Below the pieces are notes generated by a model. That model did no database searches, was not told the DNA's origin, and saw nothing but the letters and a program-made list of their open reading frames with translations. Both the position numbers and the translations under genes were made by a program. Below are positions 47,657-59,869 of a stretch of DNA of 64,000 nt, in pieces (positions within the stretch are counted from its first letter, which is position 1; every line of letters begins with the position of its first letter). This stretch comes from Guyanagaster necrorhizus (lineage: Eukaryota > Basidiomycota > Agaricomycetes > Agaricales > Physalacriaceae). Location: NCBI RefSeq assembly GCF_019112545.1, contig NW_025064940.1, positions 1-64,000 of the forward strand, written 5' to 3'.

Positions 47657-49148
47657 ATGTTGGCGCCTATCCTTACCGCTGTTCTATGCGCTGGTAGTGT
47701 ATGGGCTTACAGCGATCCACCTTCAGGCGCCGTCACCGTAGGCTCATCTGGGACGTATGCTACCCTGTCAGAAGCACTAAACGATACCTCTAGCGACGTG
47801 CGTTCAAATTTTTCTTCGGATACTCTGGTTGACTGACTTTCATGTAGATGTACTTCGTCCATGCTGGCACCTATACCGAACAGGTTTACATCAACAGGAG
47901 CGACATCAAGATTTATGGTGAGACCACGACTGACGATAATTACACCAGTAATAGTGCGTGTCGGAACCTGATCTCTCTGAGCCTGACCGGCCTTACTCCT
48001 GTGGACAGCGGTCACCATTAGTTACGGCTTGGGAGCGAGTGAAGCAGGCTCGAACGATGCTAGCGGTACAGTCCGTGTTCATGCAGAGAATGTTGCGCTG
48101 TATAATCTGAACATCGAGAATTCCTTCGGCGAGGTGGGTTGTTCATGTGACCCTGGAGATGTGATCAGTACCTGATCAATGCTCTAGGGTGTATGTACTT
48201 ATTTCATTCTTTCGTCGCGCAGATCTTGACGCCGATGACATAAAGGAACAAGCTATTGCTTTGAGTGTCCAGGCTACCGACTTTGGTGGGTATGGACTGA
48301 GTATCGTCGGCTATCAGTACGTTCTTCAGAACCTGCTTTGGTACCGAATCTTACTCTTATATAGGGATACTCTTCTGGCGAACGTTGGCTAGTGAGCAGT
48401 TGCTCTGTCTTCTCCGCACCCTTTGTTGATAGCCTCGGCAGTGAATTTATCGCTAATTCCTACATCGAGGGTAACACAGACTTTGTGAGCCCCCTCTGTT
48501 TCCCCGTCTTCCACTGACTCCCTTATCCGAACACAGATATTTGGACAAAGGGCCTCGTAAGTGCCAGTCCTGCTCATTCCCATGCAATACCAATGTCCCG
48601 CAGTCTCTGGATAACCGGTTCCGTGATCAAGGTCAGTTTCCTCTTCATCGTAACCCCCCCTCCATGGATTTACACCTGCTAGACTCTTGGTGACGGATGG
48701 ATCACCGCTTCCGGACGCTCTTCAGATGACGCCTTTTGGTACGTTATTGACAATTGTGAGATCACTGGTGCTGGAGGTGCATACCTCGGGAGACCATGGA
48801 GGGATTATGCCCGGGTCGTGTTTCAGAATTCGGTCCTAGGGAGCAATGTCCCGTCCGAGGGATGGTCCATTTGGAATGTCGGGTGAGTCGCTTGTGATGG
48901 TGTTGGCTGGGCTGAATCTTTCTTTCCGTAGTGATGAACGGTATTGACTCTTCTTTGTTGTTCTCAGATGGGTGGTACTTATGATATTCTATGGTAGTAC
49001 TGACAACGTGACCTTTGCTGAATACGGTAACACGGGCGACGGGGCTGATACTTCTGGGCGAGCCAACTTCTCAGAGGTTTTGGATAGCGCTGTGGATATT
49101 TCGACAGTGCTGGGTTCGACGAGCTGGATTGACTCGTCGTTCCTGTGA
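47657..49148 (+). CDS. Pectin methylesterase (carbohydrate esterase family 8), secreted
   Basis: Removes methyl esters from homogalacturonan in plant cell walls. A signal peptide (MLAPILTAVLCAGSVWA) starts the protein. All family motifs are visible: AGTYTEQ, EQAIALSVQ, YQDTLLANVG, the split GNTDF-IFGQ with a catalytic Asp, and YLGRPWRDYARVVF with the catalytic Arg. My exon model is 47657-47797, 47848-47953, 48009-48137, 48223-48316, 48365-48391, 48433-48484, 48537-48556, 48604-48631, 48683-48882 and 48998-49148, which gives 315 aa in frame. The third donor (GTTGTT) and the last 115-bp intron are the least certain. Normal length for a fungal CE8 enzyme and apparently intact. Confidence 0.93.
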
Positions 49149-50040
49149 ATACCTTAGTCAATCTTCATACAGATGAAACAATGCACTTAGCATATATCAT
49201 TTTCTGTACGCGACTGCTGTCATAGTGAATAACTTGTGTAAGGTTCACAAATACTGAAGCAAATTGATAGTTTAAGGGATGCCTTAACTTCGGCCGTGAT
49301 TTTAGATGGGCCAGCTCGGGCACAGTGCTCCAAGGCCTCTGCCGTCACAAAGTAGAAAGCTCGACGGACCGAAAATGTCAATAGCTTCGCGGGGCACGTA
49401 GAGATGGCAAAAACATGTCAGAAAACGACTTTTATTTGCCATGAATAACAGTTTACAGGGGGGAAGGTTCAGCTTTGCCAGGCATGGAATCGTGTACTGC
49501 CGTCCCCAGAGAAGACGGGATAGAAATAGATGCATACATGCACATTCCAGGACAAGTGCTCTCCGAGTCGCAACACAGAGAACAAGGTCGATGCAGCGAG
49601 TATTCCGGCAACGCAATAGCTCTCGCTGCATGATGCCTTCTCCCATCTTCGTCCACGACGTTGTCTGTACCGCAGAGTAGCAACGATTCGAAAAGAATGC
49701 AGGCATCCAACCCAGCAGAGAATGCCAAGGGAAAAAGTGGTAAGTACAGCCTTTAAGCGGTGCACTGTCATTGCCGGCACCCGTGCCAGTGGATATGCAC
49801 AACCATGGGAACCCAAGTAACAAAGCGTGTCAAAAGTAAAATCCGGCAGCCAAAACGTTCCAGAATGCGACCTTTCCTTGCTCTGTCTCCAGTAAAAACA
49901 CTGCCATGGCCGCTAGCGACTACGTCGACGACGATAAAGAAGAGCTCGTTGCGCCTAACATCGCCAAATAGGATTCACATGACATTTGAGCCGTGGGCTA
50001 GGTCGACGACGACCTTCGCGCCAATTTTGTGTGTACATTG
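49149..50040. other. Intergenic region upstream of calcineurin A
   Basis: About 0.9 kb. A 173-codon ORF (49302-49823) and two overlapping ones lie on minus, but they are Cys/Leu/Arg-rich, differ between frames, and match nothing I know, so I do not call a gene. The 3' part should contain the calcineurin promoter. Confidence 0.45.
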
Positions 50041-52313
50041 ATGGATCCCTATGCGCAAATGTCGCTGGCCCCGATACCAGAGCAATCGCAGAACTGGGCG
50101 TCCGCTGCGCCCACCAACCTTACAGGAAGAATGGTTCCATCTGTGCGTTCTAGGCGCCTATTTTTTTGCAATGAGCACTGACCAGTTCCTAGGTCCGTCC
50201 TCCTGTGACGACCAAACCCACCGATGAGCAGTTCTTCATATACGATGATCAAGGCCACTCAAAGCCTAATCCTCACTTTCTGAGGGACCATTTCTTCCAA
50301 GAAGGCCGCTTAACAGAGGCACACGCCCTCTATATCCTCGACCAAGCGACGAAGCTGCTGAGCAAAGAGAGGAACCTCGTCGATGTCAGGAGCCCTGTAA
50401 CGAGTGAGCCTTCATTTACTGTCTGATGTGTTCGCTCCGCTTACTGAGTTAGTATGCGGTGATATCCATGGCCAATATGTGCGTTCGTGCCACTCGTCAC
50501 AAGCCTACCACTTGATGCGTTCAGCAGTATGATCTCATGAAACTATTCGATGTCGGGGGCTCGCTGAATGATAATTGCTATCTATTCCTTGGAGACTATG
50601 TTGACCGAGGTTGTTTCGGAATCGAGGTACGTCCAGTTGAACCTGTATTCATGCTCCGCTGATGTCGTTGGCAGTGTCTGTTGTATCTATACACTCTCAA
50701 ACTGTGCTATCCAACAAAATTTGTTCTACTACGAGGTAACCATGAATGTCGACATCTAACTGAATATTTCACCTTCAAGCGAGAATGTGAGTCACCCTGA
50801 ATTTCGTTTCCTTCGCATCTGAGTTTGATCAAGGTCTTCACAAGTACTCACAGGTGGTGTACGAGGCTTGTATACAATCATTCCAAGCGCTTCCCCTTAC
50901 CGCTGTAGTCGATGGCCGATTTTTCTGTGTTCATGGTGGCATATCACCCGAGTTGGTATCACTTGACGATATACACAAGGTTCGTAGATTCAGTGTCGTA
51001 TTGGTTTGGATTCGACGTGACTGGTACCTTTGCTACAGCTGAATCGCTTTGGAGAACCAGGCTCCAGTGGACTCCTCTGTGACTTGTTATGGGCGGACCC
51101 CATCAGTAATTTTGGGAATGAACAGGAACCATCGGCCATCGGCCGTATACCCCCAGGAACTCCCTTTCTCTCCAATCAGACTAGAGGATGTTCGTATTTT
51201 TTCACGTATGTTCTACATTCCTGTCATTCCGTCCTGGTCTAACACGAAGTAGTTATGATGCTGCGTGCGCGTTTCTGGATCGGACAGGTCTCCTCGGAAT
51301 AATACGAGGACACGAAGCGCAAGATGCTGGGTACGGCCTTGCTCCATTTCTAGTCCTTTGCTCATATTTGATAGATACACCATGTACAAGAAGACTCCAC
51401 AGAAAAAATTCCCTTCGGTCATTACCATATTCTCCGCCCCGAACTATCTGGATGTATACCATAATCGCGGAGCCGTGTTGAAATATGCAAACAAGAATAT
51501 AACGATACGACAGTACAATTCTAGCTCACATCCTTATTGGCTCCCCAACTTTATGGATGCTTTCACGTGGAGTCTACCATTCGTCGGTGCCAAAAGTAGG
51601 CTGCTTTTGCATTCCCCAGGGAGTATTGATTCAAGCGTAGAAACGTGCAGTCACGGAGATGTTGTTGGCTGTTCTAAGCGTGTGCAGCGAAGAAGAGCTC
51701 GGCGAGACAGATTCGGACGGCGAAGGCGATATTCAGGCTCTAGCAGAGGCCACAAGGGATAATCAACGGCGAGAAGAGATCAAGAACAAGATCTTGGCAG
51801 TGGGGCGGATGCAAAGAGTGTTCCAGATCCTTCGGTTTGGTTTCCTTACTTTCTTGAAATCTAACTGGAGCTGACACTCACCTGATAGGGAGGAAGCTGA
51901 GACAGCTTCTGAACTCACAATGGGAGACGAATTATCGAGGGGTAGAAGCGACGCGCTGGGTGTTCAGCAAGTCGGCCGGAGCATTCGAACCTTTGCCGAT
52001 GCGTCCGTGGTCTTCTTTGTCTTCTCTCTGGCCTTGAGATTGATTCTCTTTCAGACGCCGATCTGATATGATGAATGAGCGGATCCCGACGTTCGAGCCG
52101 ACGGTCCCGGGGACGTTCCCTGTCCCTAGTATGAGATACCCTGGTAGAAGGGGAAGTGCGGAGGGTGAGGGTTTCGACATGGACACCCTGATAAGGCGGA
52201 CGCTGGAGGAGAACGACGCCAGTGGAGTCGTTGAGAGGCTCGCTGAGAAATTGGCAAAGGAGAGGAAGCCGACAGGTCGGCCAATGCCACTGAAGAGGCA
52301 TGAGACAACATAA
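50041..52313 (+). CDS. CNA1: Calcineurin catalytic subunit A (Ca2+/calmodulin-dependent Ser/Thr phosphatase, PP2B)
   Basis: Dephosphorylates targets such as Crz1-type factors when Ca2+/calmodulin and the regulatory B subunit bind. The metallophosphatase motifs are in order: [59 protein letters not shown] and [16 protein letters not shown]. After the B-subunit-binding helix come a calmodulin-binding-like helix ([19 protein letters not shown]) and an autoinhibitory-like [16 protein letters not shown]. Exons: 50041-50142, 50193-50403, 50453-50478, 50528-50626, 50675-50786, 50834-50979, 51039-51205, 51253-51330, 51375-51595, 51651-51834, 51889-52002, 52055-52313, giving 572 aa in frame. Eleven introns of 44-59 bp. 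Start chosen because the downstream sequence aligns directly and exon 1 is open. Confidence 0.96.
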
Positions 52314-52716
52314 TTGCGGCGTGGAATGGACTGCAGGATCTCGCTTAATATTTTCTATCTGCCTTCTACCTCAGCAGTGTACTAATTTATGCACGATTTT
52401 AGCAGATTTTCCCATGAATGGAGGCTTTTTTACTTCCGTCCGCCTTTGGCATGATCGTGTTTCAGTCGTTCTTGCTACGATGTGCATACATGCATTGTCC
52501 TAGACTTCACTGCTCCACGTATCAAACCATGAGTCAGGTTTTGGATGCCAAGGAATCATCATCATTGTGCAGCATTTTTACAACGTGCGCTGTTACGGCT
52601 GAGACATTGACAGGCATCTGGTGGCAGTGGCCGAAATGATATATAAATAAAAAGGTGTTCATTCCAAGGAGCGAGCTTCGATCATCCTAGGGCGACCGCG
52701 TCAAATAACTACGCTC

Positions 52717-53417
52717 ATGTTCGTTATGTCTGCCATGTCCTCCATGTTTTTCCTCTTCTCCTTGCTCTCTCTCTTCTTTACCGGCACGGAGGCAGCTGCC
52801 GTTTCAGCAATTCCGACTCTTTCGTACAAGTTCACCCTTGCTGCATTGAACACGTCGCTACCAAACACGAATGACACGGGTGTGCCCTTGGTACTCGGGC
52901 AAAATGGTGTGCGGCATCTTTTCTTCGTAAAACAGGCTATTTACAGGAAACCTAGGCGCAACTGATGGAATGACCTTCGAGGTGACATCGGCGAGTGGTA
53001 CCCATTCGGCACGCTTCTCTGGATACTTATCATTTAAGTTTCTAGACTTACGCGTCATATCCATACAATGACTATCCTTATATCTCGCTCAATGGGGGCA
53101 GTCTCAAGGCATACCGCTCTTCGGGCATATCCATCACGAATGCCACCACAGTACAGAGTGGGGGAGAGCTCGAGTGGGCCACGAGCAGTTTTTACAGTGC
53201 AACCCCTGGTACGAGTTACTCTGCAGTGACGCCCCCATCCGGGAAATATGCTGTTCTGGCCGTGTTTGGGAATGTGGATATGTGGTCCCTGTGCCCTTCG
53301 AGGGCGTTCCGTGGGCAGAATAACGTGATATATAATGTTTCTACTGTGGCCTCTCCATATGCGTCGTATATCCCCTCGGATTGCTGTAAGGTTACGTTAA
53401 ACATCGTGCCGTTATAA
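52717..53417 (+). CDS. Small secreted protein of unknown function
   Basis: An N-terminal signal peptide (MFVMSAMSSMFFLFSLLSLFFTG) precedes a Ser/Thr/Tyr-rich mature part. Exons 52717-52906, 52956-52981 and 53046-53417 (introns of 49 and 64 bp with GT-AG ends) give 195 aa. The second exon is only 26 bp, but it joins LGQNG to ATDGMTFE and TYASYPYNDYPYISLNGG smoothly. The C-terminal part has cysteines at CPSRAF and SDCCKV. It resembles a type of secreted hypothetical proteins common in mushroom-forming fungi; I know no function. Five in-frame ATGs lie near the start; the first is used. Confidence 0.7.
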
Positions 53418-53978
53418 ATTAGTGCGTTTCTTAATACTTCTTCACAACACTCAACTTAATCTTGAAACTTTACAGAATGCCTTAGATAAATCTTCTTACA
53501 ACAACTTTTGGGTGCTTAGTCCGTTACAGTTTAGTTACTAACTACGCACTTGTCTGTTAGATCACCTATTATAGCCGTTTGTATACAGGTTGACAGTCTG
53601 TGATGGTTTTGTGAATGATGAAAAGAATGCTTGGACTTGGTCATAAACCGGACTTTGGGGACTTCGCGCGCACAAAAGGGGATCCGAAATAGCCTTAACC
53701 GCAAAAGAGCGCCAATGATGGTTTGGCGCCGCCATCGCCGCACGAATAGCTAAGACTTCTAGACAGCTTTCCGGGATAACATGAGATAAGGACTGCGCGA
53801 AAGGACCAGTCTTAGCGTAGGTCAAGAAGAAATACACGATACAAAAGCAGGTTGGATACAATTTCTTTGAATTACATCAGGTCTGACCGGGGACCTCTAT
53901 TACTATACACTTAAATAGCACGCAATTAGTGAAATAAGTAATAGTATCACCAAGAAATGAAACAGCTCGGCCCTCCAT
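53418..53978. other. Convergent intergenic region
   Basis: Between the 3' ends of the secreted-protein gene and UBA2. Holds both 3' regions; no feature recognised apart from a short minus ORF (53562-53861) without motif. Confidence 0.5.
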
Positions 53979-56391
53979 TCAGTCAATCACAATGATATCG
54001 TCTTCCAAACGGTCATCAACACCATCCATCAGGATGACCCCATCCTCATCCAAGCGCTGCTTCTTACTCGGACTCGAGAGTGTATCCACCTTGATGCGCT
54101 TCGCCGAAGGCTCCACATCATCATCCGTGGGCGCAGACCGCTTCAGCGTCGACATCTTCACCGGGGAGTCGGGTATCACTGCTTGCTTGGGTTTTCGAGG
54201 TGCTTTGGGCAATGGTGATGGGAGGATAAAAGGAGGAGCATCGGCTGCGTATGATTCACTGAGAAAAGCATTAGCATCTCGTCTGACGAAATACATGAGA
54301 CTTACGGTAACAGTCCAAGAGCGACGGTGATAGTGCCCCATTCCCCCTCTTCGTCCGCAATTGCAAGGAGCTTACCTCTCGAAACGTTTAGGCTCTCGAG
54401 GCTTCGCTCAAAGTTGTCATCCCAGTCCGGATCGCTCAAGACCCGTTTGTCCTCATACACGCTCACTTCTCTAGTGTCATCCCCCATAATACCTTTTACT
54501 ACATCACCCAGTGTCGCTCTTGATGGATCACACAATACTTTCGTATACGTATCCCTACACACGCCGCAGCTGGGATTCGGAGGACACATTCGTATCGCAC
54601 TGAGAGGCACGGATGGCTTGTTTGCATGTATATGCACGCTCCGCAGACTTGAGTATGATTTCCGTAGAAGATGGAGCGCCTGCAACACGATCAGGCCGGA
54701 TACTATAGCGTTCGTCGTGGCAATAGCGGGTATGATGTTGCCTGCCATTTCTAGAGATGGTTTTGTCATTTAAACTTTCCGGGGTGCAAACAGATGATAT
54801 ATACCTTTAACTTCCCATCGTGTCTTGCCCTCTATACCATAGGCAGCGGAACGAAGATTCGAGGAAGCCGTGACAAAGTCTAACGTATCATCGTCGTCCT
54901 TATCGAATGAAATGATTTCTTCTCCGGCTTGCAAACGAGCAGCCAGCCGTCCCGTGCTGCAAATCACGTTTATTTCCAATAATTGGGGCTATGGAGCATG
55001 ACTTGCCTCGAAACAAACAGCAAAACGTTATCTCTCAACGACAACGGACGCTGATCTTTGATAGCGGATGAATGGCCATTAGCTGCCCTTGAAGTACTAG
55101 CTTGCCTGTTCTGCCCATTCGATGGATCGTTCTGTCGTAGAACAAACGTGTCGTCCAGAATTGCGTCAAACTCTAAAGGGATTGGGGGAGCCCGAGATCT
55201 CCACATATCGGACATTGCTAAGAGGTTTCGGATATCCGATTTAAAGATCTATATATGGCGTCAATACTCAACGACAAGCAGCAACGTGTTGATAACCTTT
55301 TGGAATACCATCTTTGCGGCGTCTTTTGAAGGTGTCCGTAGCGCTTTACGAACGCTCATGAATGCTTGAGCTTGTTCACGCAGAGTTGCTATTTCTTGCG
55401 CTACGTGAAAACAGTAATCAGAATGCCGAACCAAACTCGGTTGATGAAGGGCTTACCGTTTTCTCCCTGTTTCTCGGCTTCATCCAGTTCACCAGATGCG
55501 TCCTCATCTTCACCGAACAGCTGTCTGCAGTGTGTCACTACCTGAGAGTGAGCTGAGCCATAAAGAGCTGCACCACTCACCCCATGAGATAACTCTTGCT
55601 CCATACTATGCAATGTATGGGCTGACTTGGCGTTGACCGGATAGTACATACGGGAAAGGTTTTCGGTGTTGGTTTAGGCATGCAATCAAAGCATTCGGTA
55701 AGGTCCTGTGCCACAGTTAATAAACGACACGAGGATCGGAGAAAAGGGGCGTACCTTGACTAACGGCTGGACTTGGCCGAGGTAGCCTGCTGTCCCTGAT
55801 TCGACCAAGGGAACATTGGCCGCCATACACATCTTATTGACGTGTCTCCGGGCATCTATGCGATTCGTGAGAAAAGCCACTAAGTGAACTTGAAGACATA
55901 CCGAGGTTGTCCAAGGCGTTCAGCACGAGATCAAAGTTTTGAAACCACTCAATGTCGTACTGCGTATCCTTGATGTTAGCGAAGATTGGTGTAATTTTCA
56001 CGTTGGGATTGAAGGACCCGGCAGTCTGAGCGGCAACCTGAACGGGGCGTCATTGCAGCATGGAAAACAAAGACGCCAGCTGTCCGCACCAGAGCTTTAC
56101 TCTGCTTGACATCCTTTTTCCGAAAGAGAAACTGGCGGTTGAGATTAGACACGTCAATCGTGTCGAGATCGAGCAGCGTAATTTTTCCAAACCCGGTCAA
56201 TACGATGTTTTTCACTGGGTGTAGATAGCGTTAACAACATGAAGAATATATAACTAGTTGAGGAACGCACGAAGCTCGCATCCAATTCCACCAGCACCAA
56301 CCAGAAGAACTTTTATATCAGGTAGACGCGCATGGAGCTCGGGCCCAAGAATGGACTCTGCATGAGCTGTTCGGCGACGAGCAGTAGACAT
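53979..56391 (-). CDS. UBA2: SUMO-activating enzyme subunit 2 (UBA2), E1 catalytic subunit
   Basis: With Aos1 it adenylates SUMO and holds it as a thioester in the nucleus. The ThiF-type nucleotide-binding motif [12 protein letters not shown] is at the N-terminus, followed by [44 protein letters not shown], and [16 protein letters not shown], whose first Cys is the catalytic one. CxxC pairs (CFDC, CGVC) fit the structural zinc. Exons on minus: 56271-56391, 56090-56214, 55902-56037, 55755-55855, 55581-55705, 55457-55524, 55297-55400, 55007-55248, 54805-54956, 54306-54750, 53979-54258, giving 632 aa in frame, close to the family's usual length. The intron at 54957-55006 appears to be GC-AG. The C-terminus has a Lys/Arg-rich stretch and LEDDIIVID, a SUMO-interacting-like motif. 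Confidence 0.95.
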
Positions 56392-56958
56392 TGCAGAGTA
56401 CAGTCCTTCGGTATGGACCGCGGACAGACGTAAGAAAAGATGAAAAGCAAAAGAAGACAATAAAGCCTGGTGCGTGCAAGGCTTTTCTTCGAATCCTCAC
56501 GTCGGTCGACGCGGTGGAATAAGTGGGAGATACGGGTCACACGTGACACGTTACTTCTCTTGTGTGCCTGAGACGTTGAAAACAAACAAGTATTTTCTCA
56601 CGCTCCGCAGGATTCTCGTCCCGGCGGTGGACATGGTCACGGTCCATACGACATTGCTCGTGTGCAAGTGGAGTTACCAAGCAACCGGATGAGTTCATCT
56701 CGAAAAGGTATTGACCGATATCGATTGTAGCTCGTCCTGGTATTTATTTTTCCCCATCCATTGGCCGGAAGCATTTCAATTTTTATTCAGGCAGCTTCTG
56801 GCCTATTTCCGGTTAGAACATTCACACTTTTTTCCCGAGGAATCTCATCTACTTATCGGACCCAACACTGTTGTTTCGCATCATGACATTGCCTGTGAGC
56901 TGTGTTGCCCTATCAACGTGACCACCCGCAACGCCGCAGGCAACGTTTGCCTTCCACA
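56392..56958. promoter_or_regulatory. Divergent promoter region between UBA2 and the MAPKK gene
   Basis: 567 bp separate the two start codons. A CA-containing pyrimidine-rich stretch precedes the MAPKK start (CCACAATGG context at 56954-56961). No TATA box stands out. Confidence 0.5.
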
Positions 56959-58352
56959 ATGGCGACCACCACCCCGACTGGCCTTTTGCGCAAGAAAAGG
57001 AACTTCAAGGCCCTCCAGCTTCCCCCGACGCCTATAGAGGCCGCCCCGAATGGCCTAAATGTGCCTACTCCGCAGCGAACTGGCATGCGCTCGGCCCTAT
57101 CAACTACGCTTGCCGACCTCAATGCAAATTCAAATACCAGCGAGACCGAGCCAAATAAACGATTCGGCACGCTGCAAAACGATGATTTCAGGAACTTGGA
57201 GGAGCTGGGAACCGGGAACGGTGGGAGCGTTATCAAGGTCGAACATTTGTCGACAGGAGTAATCATGGCCAAGAAGGTGCGTGCATACGGAGTCTATGTG
57301 GGTGCTAGTGGAGTGGTGCCAAGCTAATTGACCTGTAGATCGTCCTGATTGACGCTAAACCTGCCGTGCGGAAACAAATTCTTCGCGAATTGCATATCAT
57401 GTACGATTGCGACTCGGTGTACATCGTGTCTTCGTATGGTGCATATCTCACCGAGCCCAATATCTGTATTTGCATGGAATTCATGGACAAGGGCTCCTTT
57501 GATGGTGTCTACAAGAGGAATGGCCCCATTGACATCCGAGTGGTTGGCAAAGTCGCGTTCTGTGTGCTGGAGGGTTTGCGCTACCTCTACGACGTTCACA
57601 GGATCATACATCGAGGTTCGTTTTTCTTATAACATAGCCCTCTTATAACATTTTTCTGCAGACATAAAGCCCTCCAATATTCTACTAAACTCCGCTGGCG
57701 AAATCAAACTCTGTGATTTTGGAGTCTCTGGCGAGTTGATCAATTCCATCGCAAATACCTTCGTGGGGACATCGATTTATATGAGTGTATGCCGTTTCCA
57801 TCACCAAATTATATCGTCGCTAATTTTCGTATTCATCATAGCCTGAACGTATCCAAGGTGGAGATTACTCCGTCAAGTCCGATATATGGTCTCTCGGAAT
57901 AACTCTAATCGAACTCGCACATGGTCGGTTTCCTTTCAACGACTCAGACTCGGACGACGAGGATGATATGATGGAAGACTCCCTCCGCCCTCCTACTATT
58001 ACCCCCGACAGCCCGTTCAGTCGGCGGAGAAGCAGAGGTGTATCGCTTCATGGATCACTCATGACCATGAGCATCATTGAGTTGATGCATCAGATTGTCA
58101 AGGAGCCGGCACCGAGGCTTATGGCAATCGGACCGGATGGGAGGAGACGGTTCCCCGTCGAGGCGGAGGAGCTCGTTGATGCCTGCTTGGACAAAGAGCC
58201 AGAGAAGAGGAGCATGCCGGGTGGGTTGGCGGTAAGCTATTTCTCTACTGATTTGAAAGACGAGATTTGACAATTTTTTTTAGCAATTCAAATGGATAGA
58301 GATGTCCAAGAATGATCCCATAGATTTGAAGGCGTGGGCTGCTACTACCTAG
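56959..58352 (+). CDS. MAP kinase kinase, MEK/Ste7 type
   Basis: A dual-specificity kinase that activates a MAP kinase by phosphorylating its TxY loop; the sequence fits the pheromone/filamentation (Ste7, Fuz7) branch best. N-terminal [11 protein letters not shown] looks like a MAPK-docking motif (basic cluster then L-x-L). Kinase motifs: [17 protein letters not shown] (ATP Lys), [40 protein letters not shown] (activation loop with Ser and Thr), [20 protein letters not shown]. An acidic and Ser-rich insert ([13 protein letters not shown]) follows RFPFN. Exons 56959-57276, 57339-57615, 57662-57786, 57842-58231, 58284-58352 give 392 aa in frame. Apparently intact. Confidence 0.94.
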
Positions 58353-58540
58353 AACAATTCATTGGCTCTGTGTTATGTAGGTGTATGTGTACCATTTTCG
58401 CGCTATTATTCTTGGATGTATAAGCATCGGAAACTGATAACGGTGACATAGAAGTGTGTACGTGGAAGTAATACATTAGAAGTTATGAACTCATCATATC
58501 ATACATGTGAGTTTGCGTGCCATGATTACAAGGCCGTCAA

Positions 58541-59333
58541 TTAGACATTTGTTGGCTGGGTAGGGGCTGGCTGTCCAGTCCCCGTATGGGTGCTTTCCGA
58601 AACAACTCCCTTATTTTTCTCAATCCGCGTACCGGTATTCGCATCGGACGCGAGCCCATGGGCCGAATGCATCAAGGCCATGATACCCAAGAGCATCAAC
58701 AAAGACCAGCCTATCCAAGCGAAAGCAAGAAGCGTTGACAAGATGTTGCATTGCCTCCCGCCAATGATACACCAGTTGCGACCCGGGAGTATGCGGTTCT
58801 GAAGAATAAAACAGTTGAAATTAATGTTGGCGGGAGAGTGAGAGATGACTTACGGTGGTATACACGGCACCGACGAGCCACATCACCCACAGGATGGCAA
58901 GTCCCAACAGTTCAAAGGGAAGGTACCGGGGATGCCTAGCGTTATCTCGGGAGCTTGCAGCAAGCTCAACAAATATCATGAGCACTCTATCTCTCTTGTC
59001 AATTGATTGTACGGCTTGGGAATATGAGACGTAGACTCACACGAGTGGTACCCAGAGCACAGTGAGGATGGAAGAAACCAGAAGCTCCACGATGATAGGT
59101 TCTGGAAGTCTGTTCAACTAGAGATCAACCCTTCAGATGTGGGGGACGTACCATAGCCTACACCATAACTTTTCGTGAAGTGGATACGATACGCCGTAAG
59201 GGCCAGCAGGATGACGGCAACAGACCACTAGGATCATCTGGTAAGCAAACACTTCGAGTAAGAAGACCAAGACACTCACGAGTAAGGCGTAAAAGACCGC
59301 GCGACTTAGAGTGTAGCTGTTGGTACCTCTCAT
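58541..59333 (-). CDS. Multi-pass membrane protein (MARVEL-like), function unknown
   Basis: On minus, exon 1 (59333-59280) encodes MRGTNSYTLSRAVFYALL and is joined through a 52-bp GT-AG intron to WSVAVILLALTAYRIHFTKSYGVGYG. Later exons encode hydrophobic segments LPEPIIVELLVSSILTVLWVPLV and LPFELLGLAILWVMWLVGAVYTT, then NRILPGRNWCIIGGRQCNILSTLLAFAWIGW and a polar tail ending PTQPTNV at 58541. Four membrane segments with a short N-terminus and a polar C-terminus resemble MARVEL-domain proteins of mushrooms. The junction near 59113-59155 is not in a clean frame in my reading, so exon limits there are uncertain. An upstream ATG at 59357 is possible. Confidence 0.65.
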
Positions 59334-59490
59334 TTGATCTTTGTAGGGGAAGTGCACGATATGTGTAATGATTCGCCTAAGCCCCGTCCTTAAATGCGCG
59401 CCATGGAAGGGCCTGACGATGACATGACCTCACTGTATGTTTCATGGTATGTCATCACAAGAAACTTTTGAAACAATCCGTGCTTACAAG

Positions 59491-59680
59491 CGCGTATCTA
59501 TCAGTCAGCCAGTCAGCGTCATTCTTTATTGAAGGATTGTATATGAAGCAAAAAATTTGACGAGTAACGTTCTGGTGACTTGCAGAAATTTGTTACGCAA
59601 AAGCGGGACCATGAACCTGAGAGTGGGAACATCAAGGGACGCGCCGTTTTCGTCAACTTCACCTTGCGCCGCATCGGACG
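59491..59680 (+). repeat. Direct repeat, copy 1
   Basis: Shares GCGTATCTATCAGTCAGCCA, a following stretch (CTGGTGACTT versus CTGGTAACTT) and GCGGGACCATGAACCTGAGA-like blocks with 60448-60640. By eye about 70% identical. The two copies flank the F-box-like fragment. Confidence 0.65.
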
Positions 59681-59869
59681 CAAAGATAAGTGGTTCGCTG
59701 CCGGGCTTCGGCTCCGATGCTTTTAACCGAGTTCCGCTATTCTACGTCTCTACAGACTCCTTTTATAGGGGTCAATATATAGCATTTCCACTCTCTCCCT
59801 GATGATATCCGTACAATGAATTGTTACAGTTTATTTCATTAAATCGACAGAAGACGCCGATAAGGAACC

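Noticed and set aside
49302..49823. 173-codon minus ORF upstream of calcineurin
   Set aside because: Composition is unusual (many Cys, Trp and Leu), overlapping frames are open too, and no domain or signal is visible.
54327..54773. 148-codon plus-strand ORF
   Set aside because: It is the antisense shadow of UBA2 exon 10, whose sequence matches the family.
56711..57037. 108-codon plus ORF before the MAPKK
   Set aside because: It runs into the MAPKK coding region in another frame and has no motif; it is mostly promoter and 5' leader.
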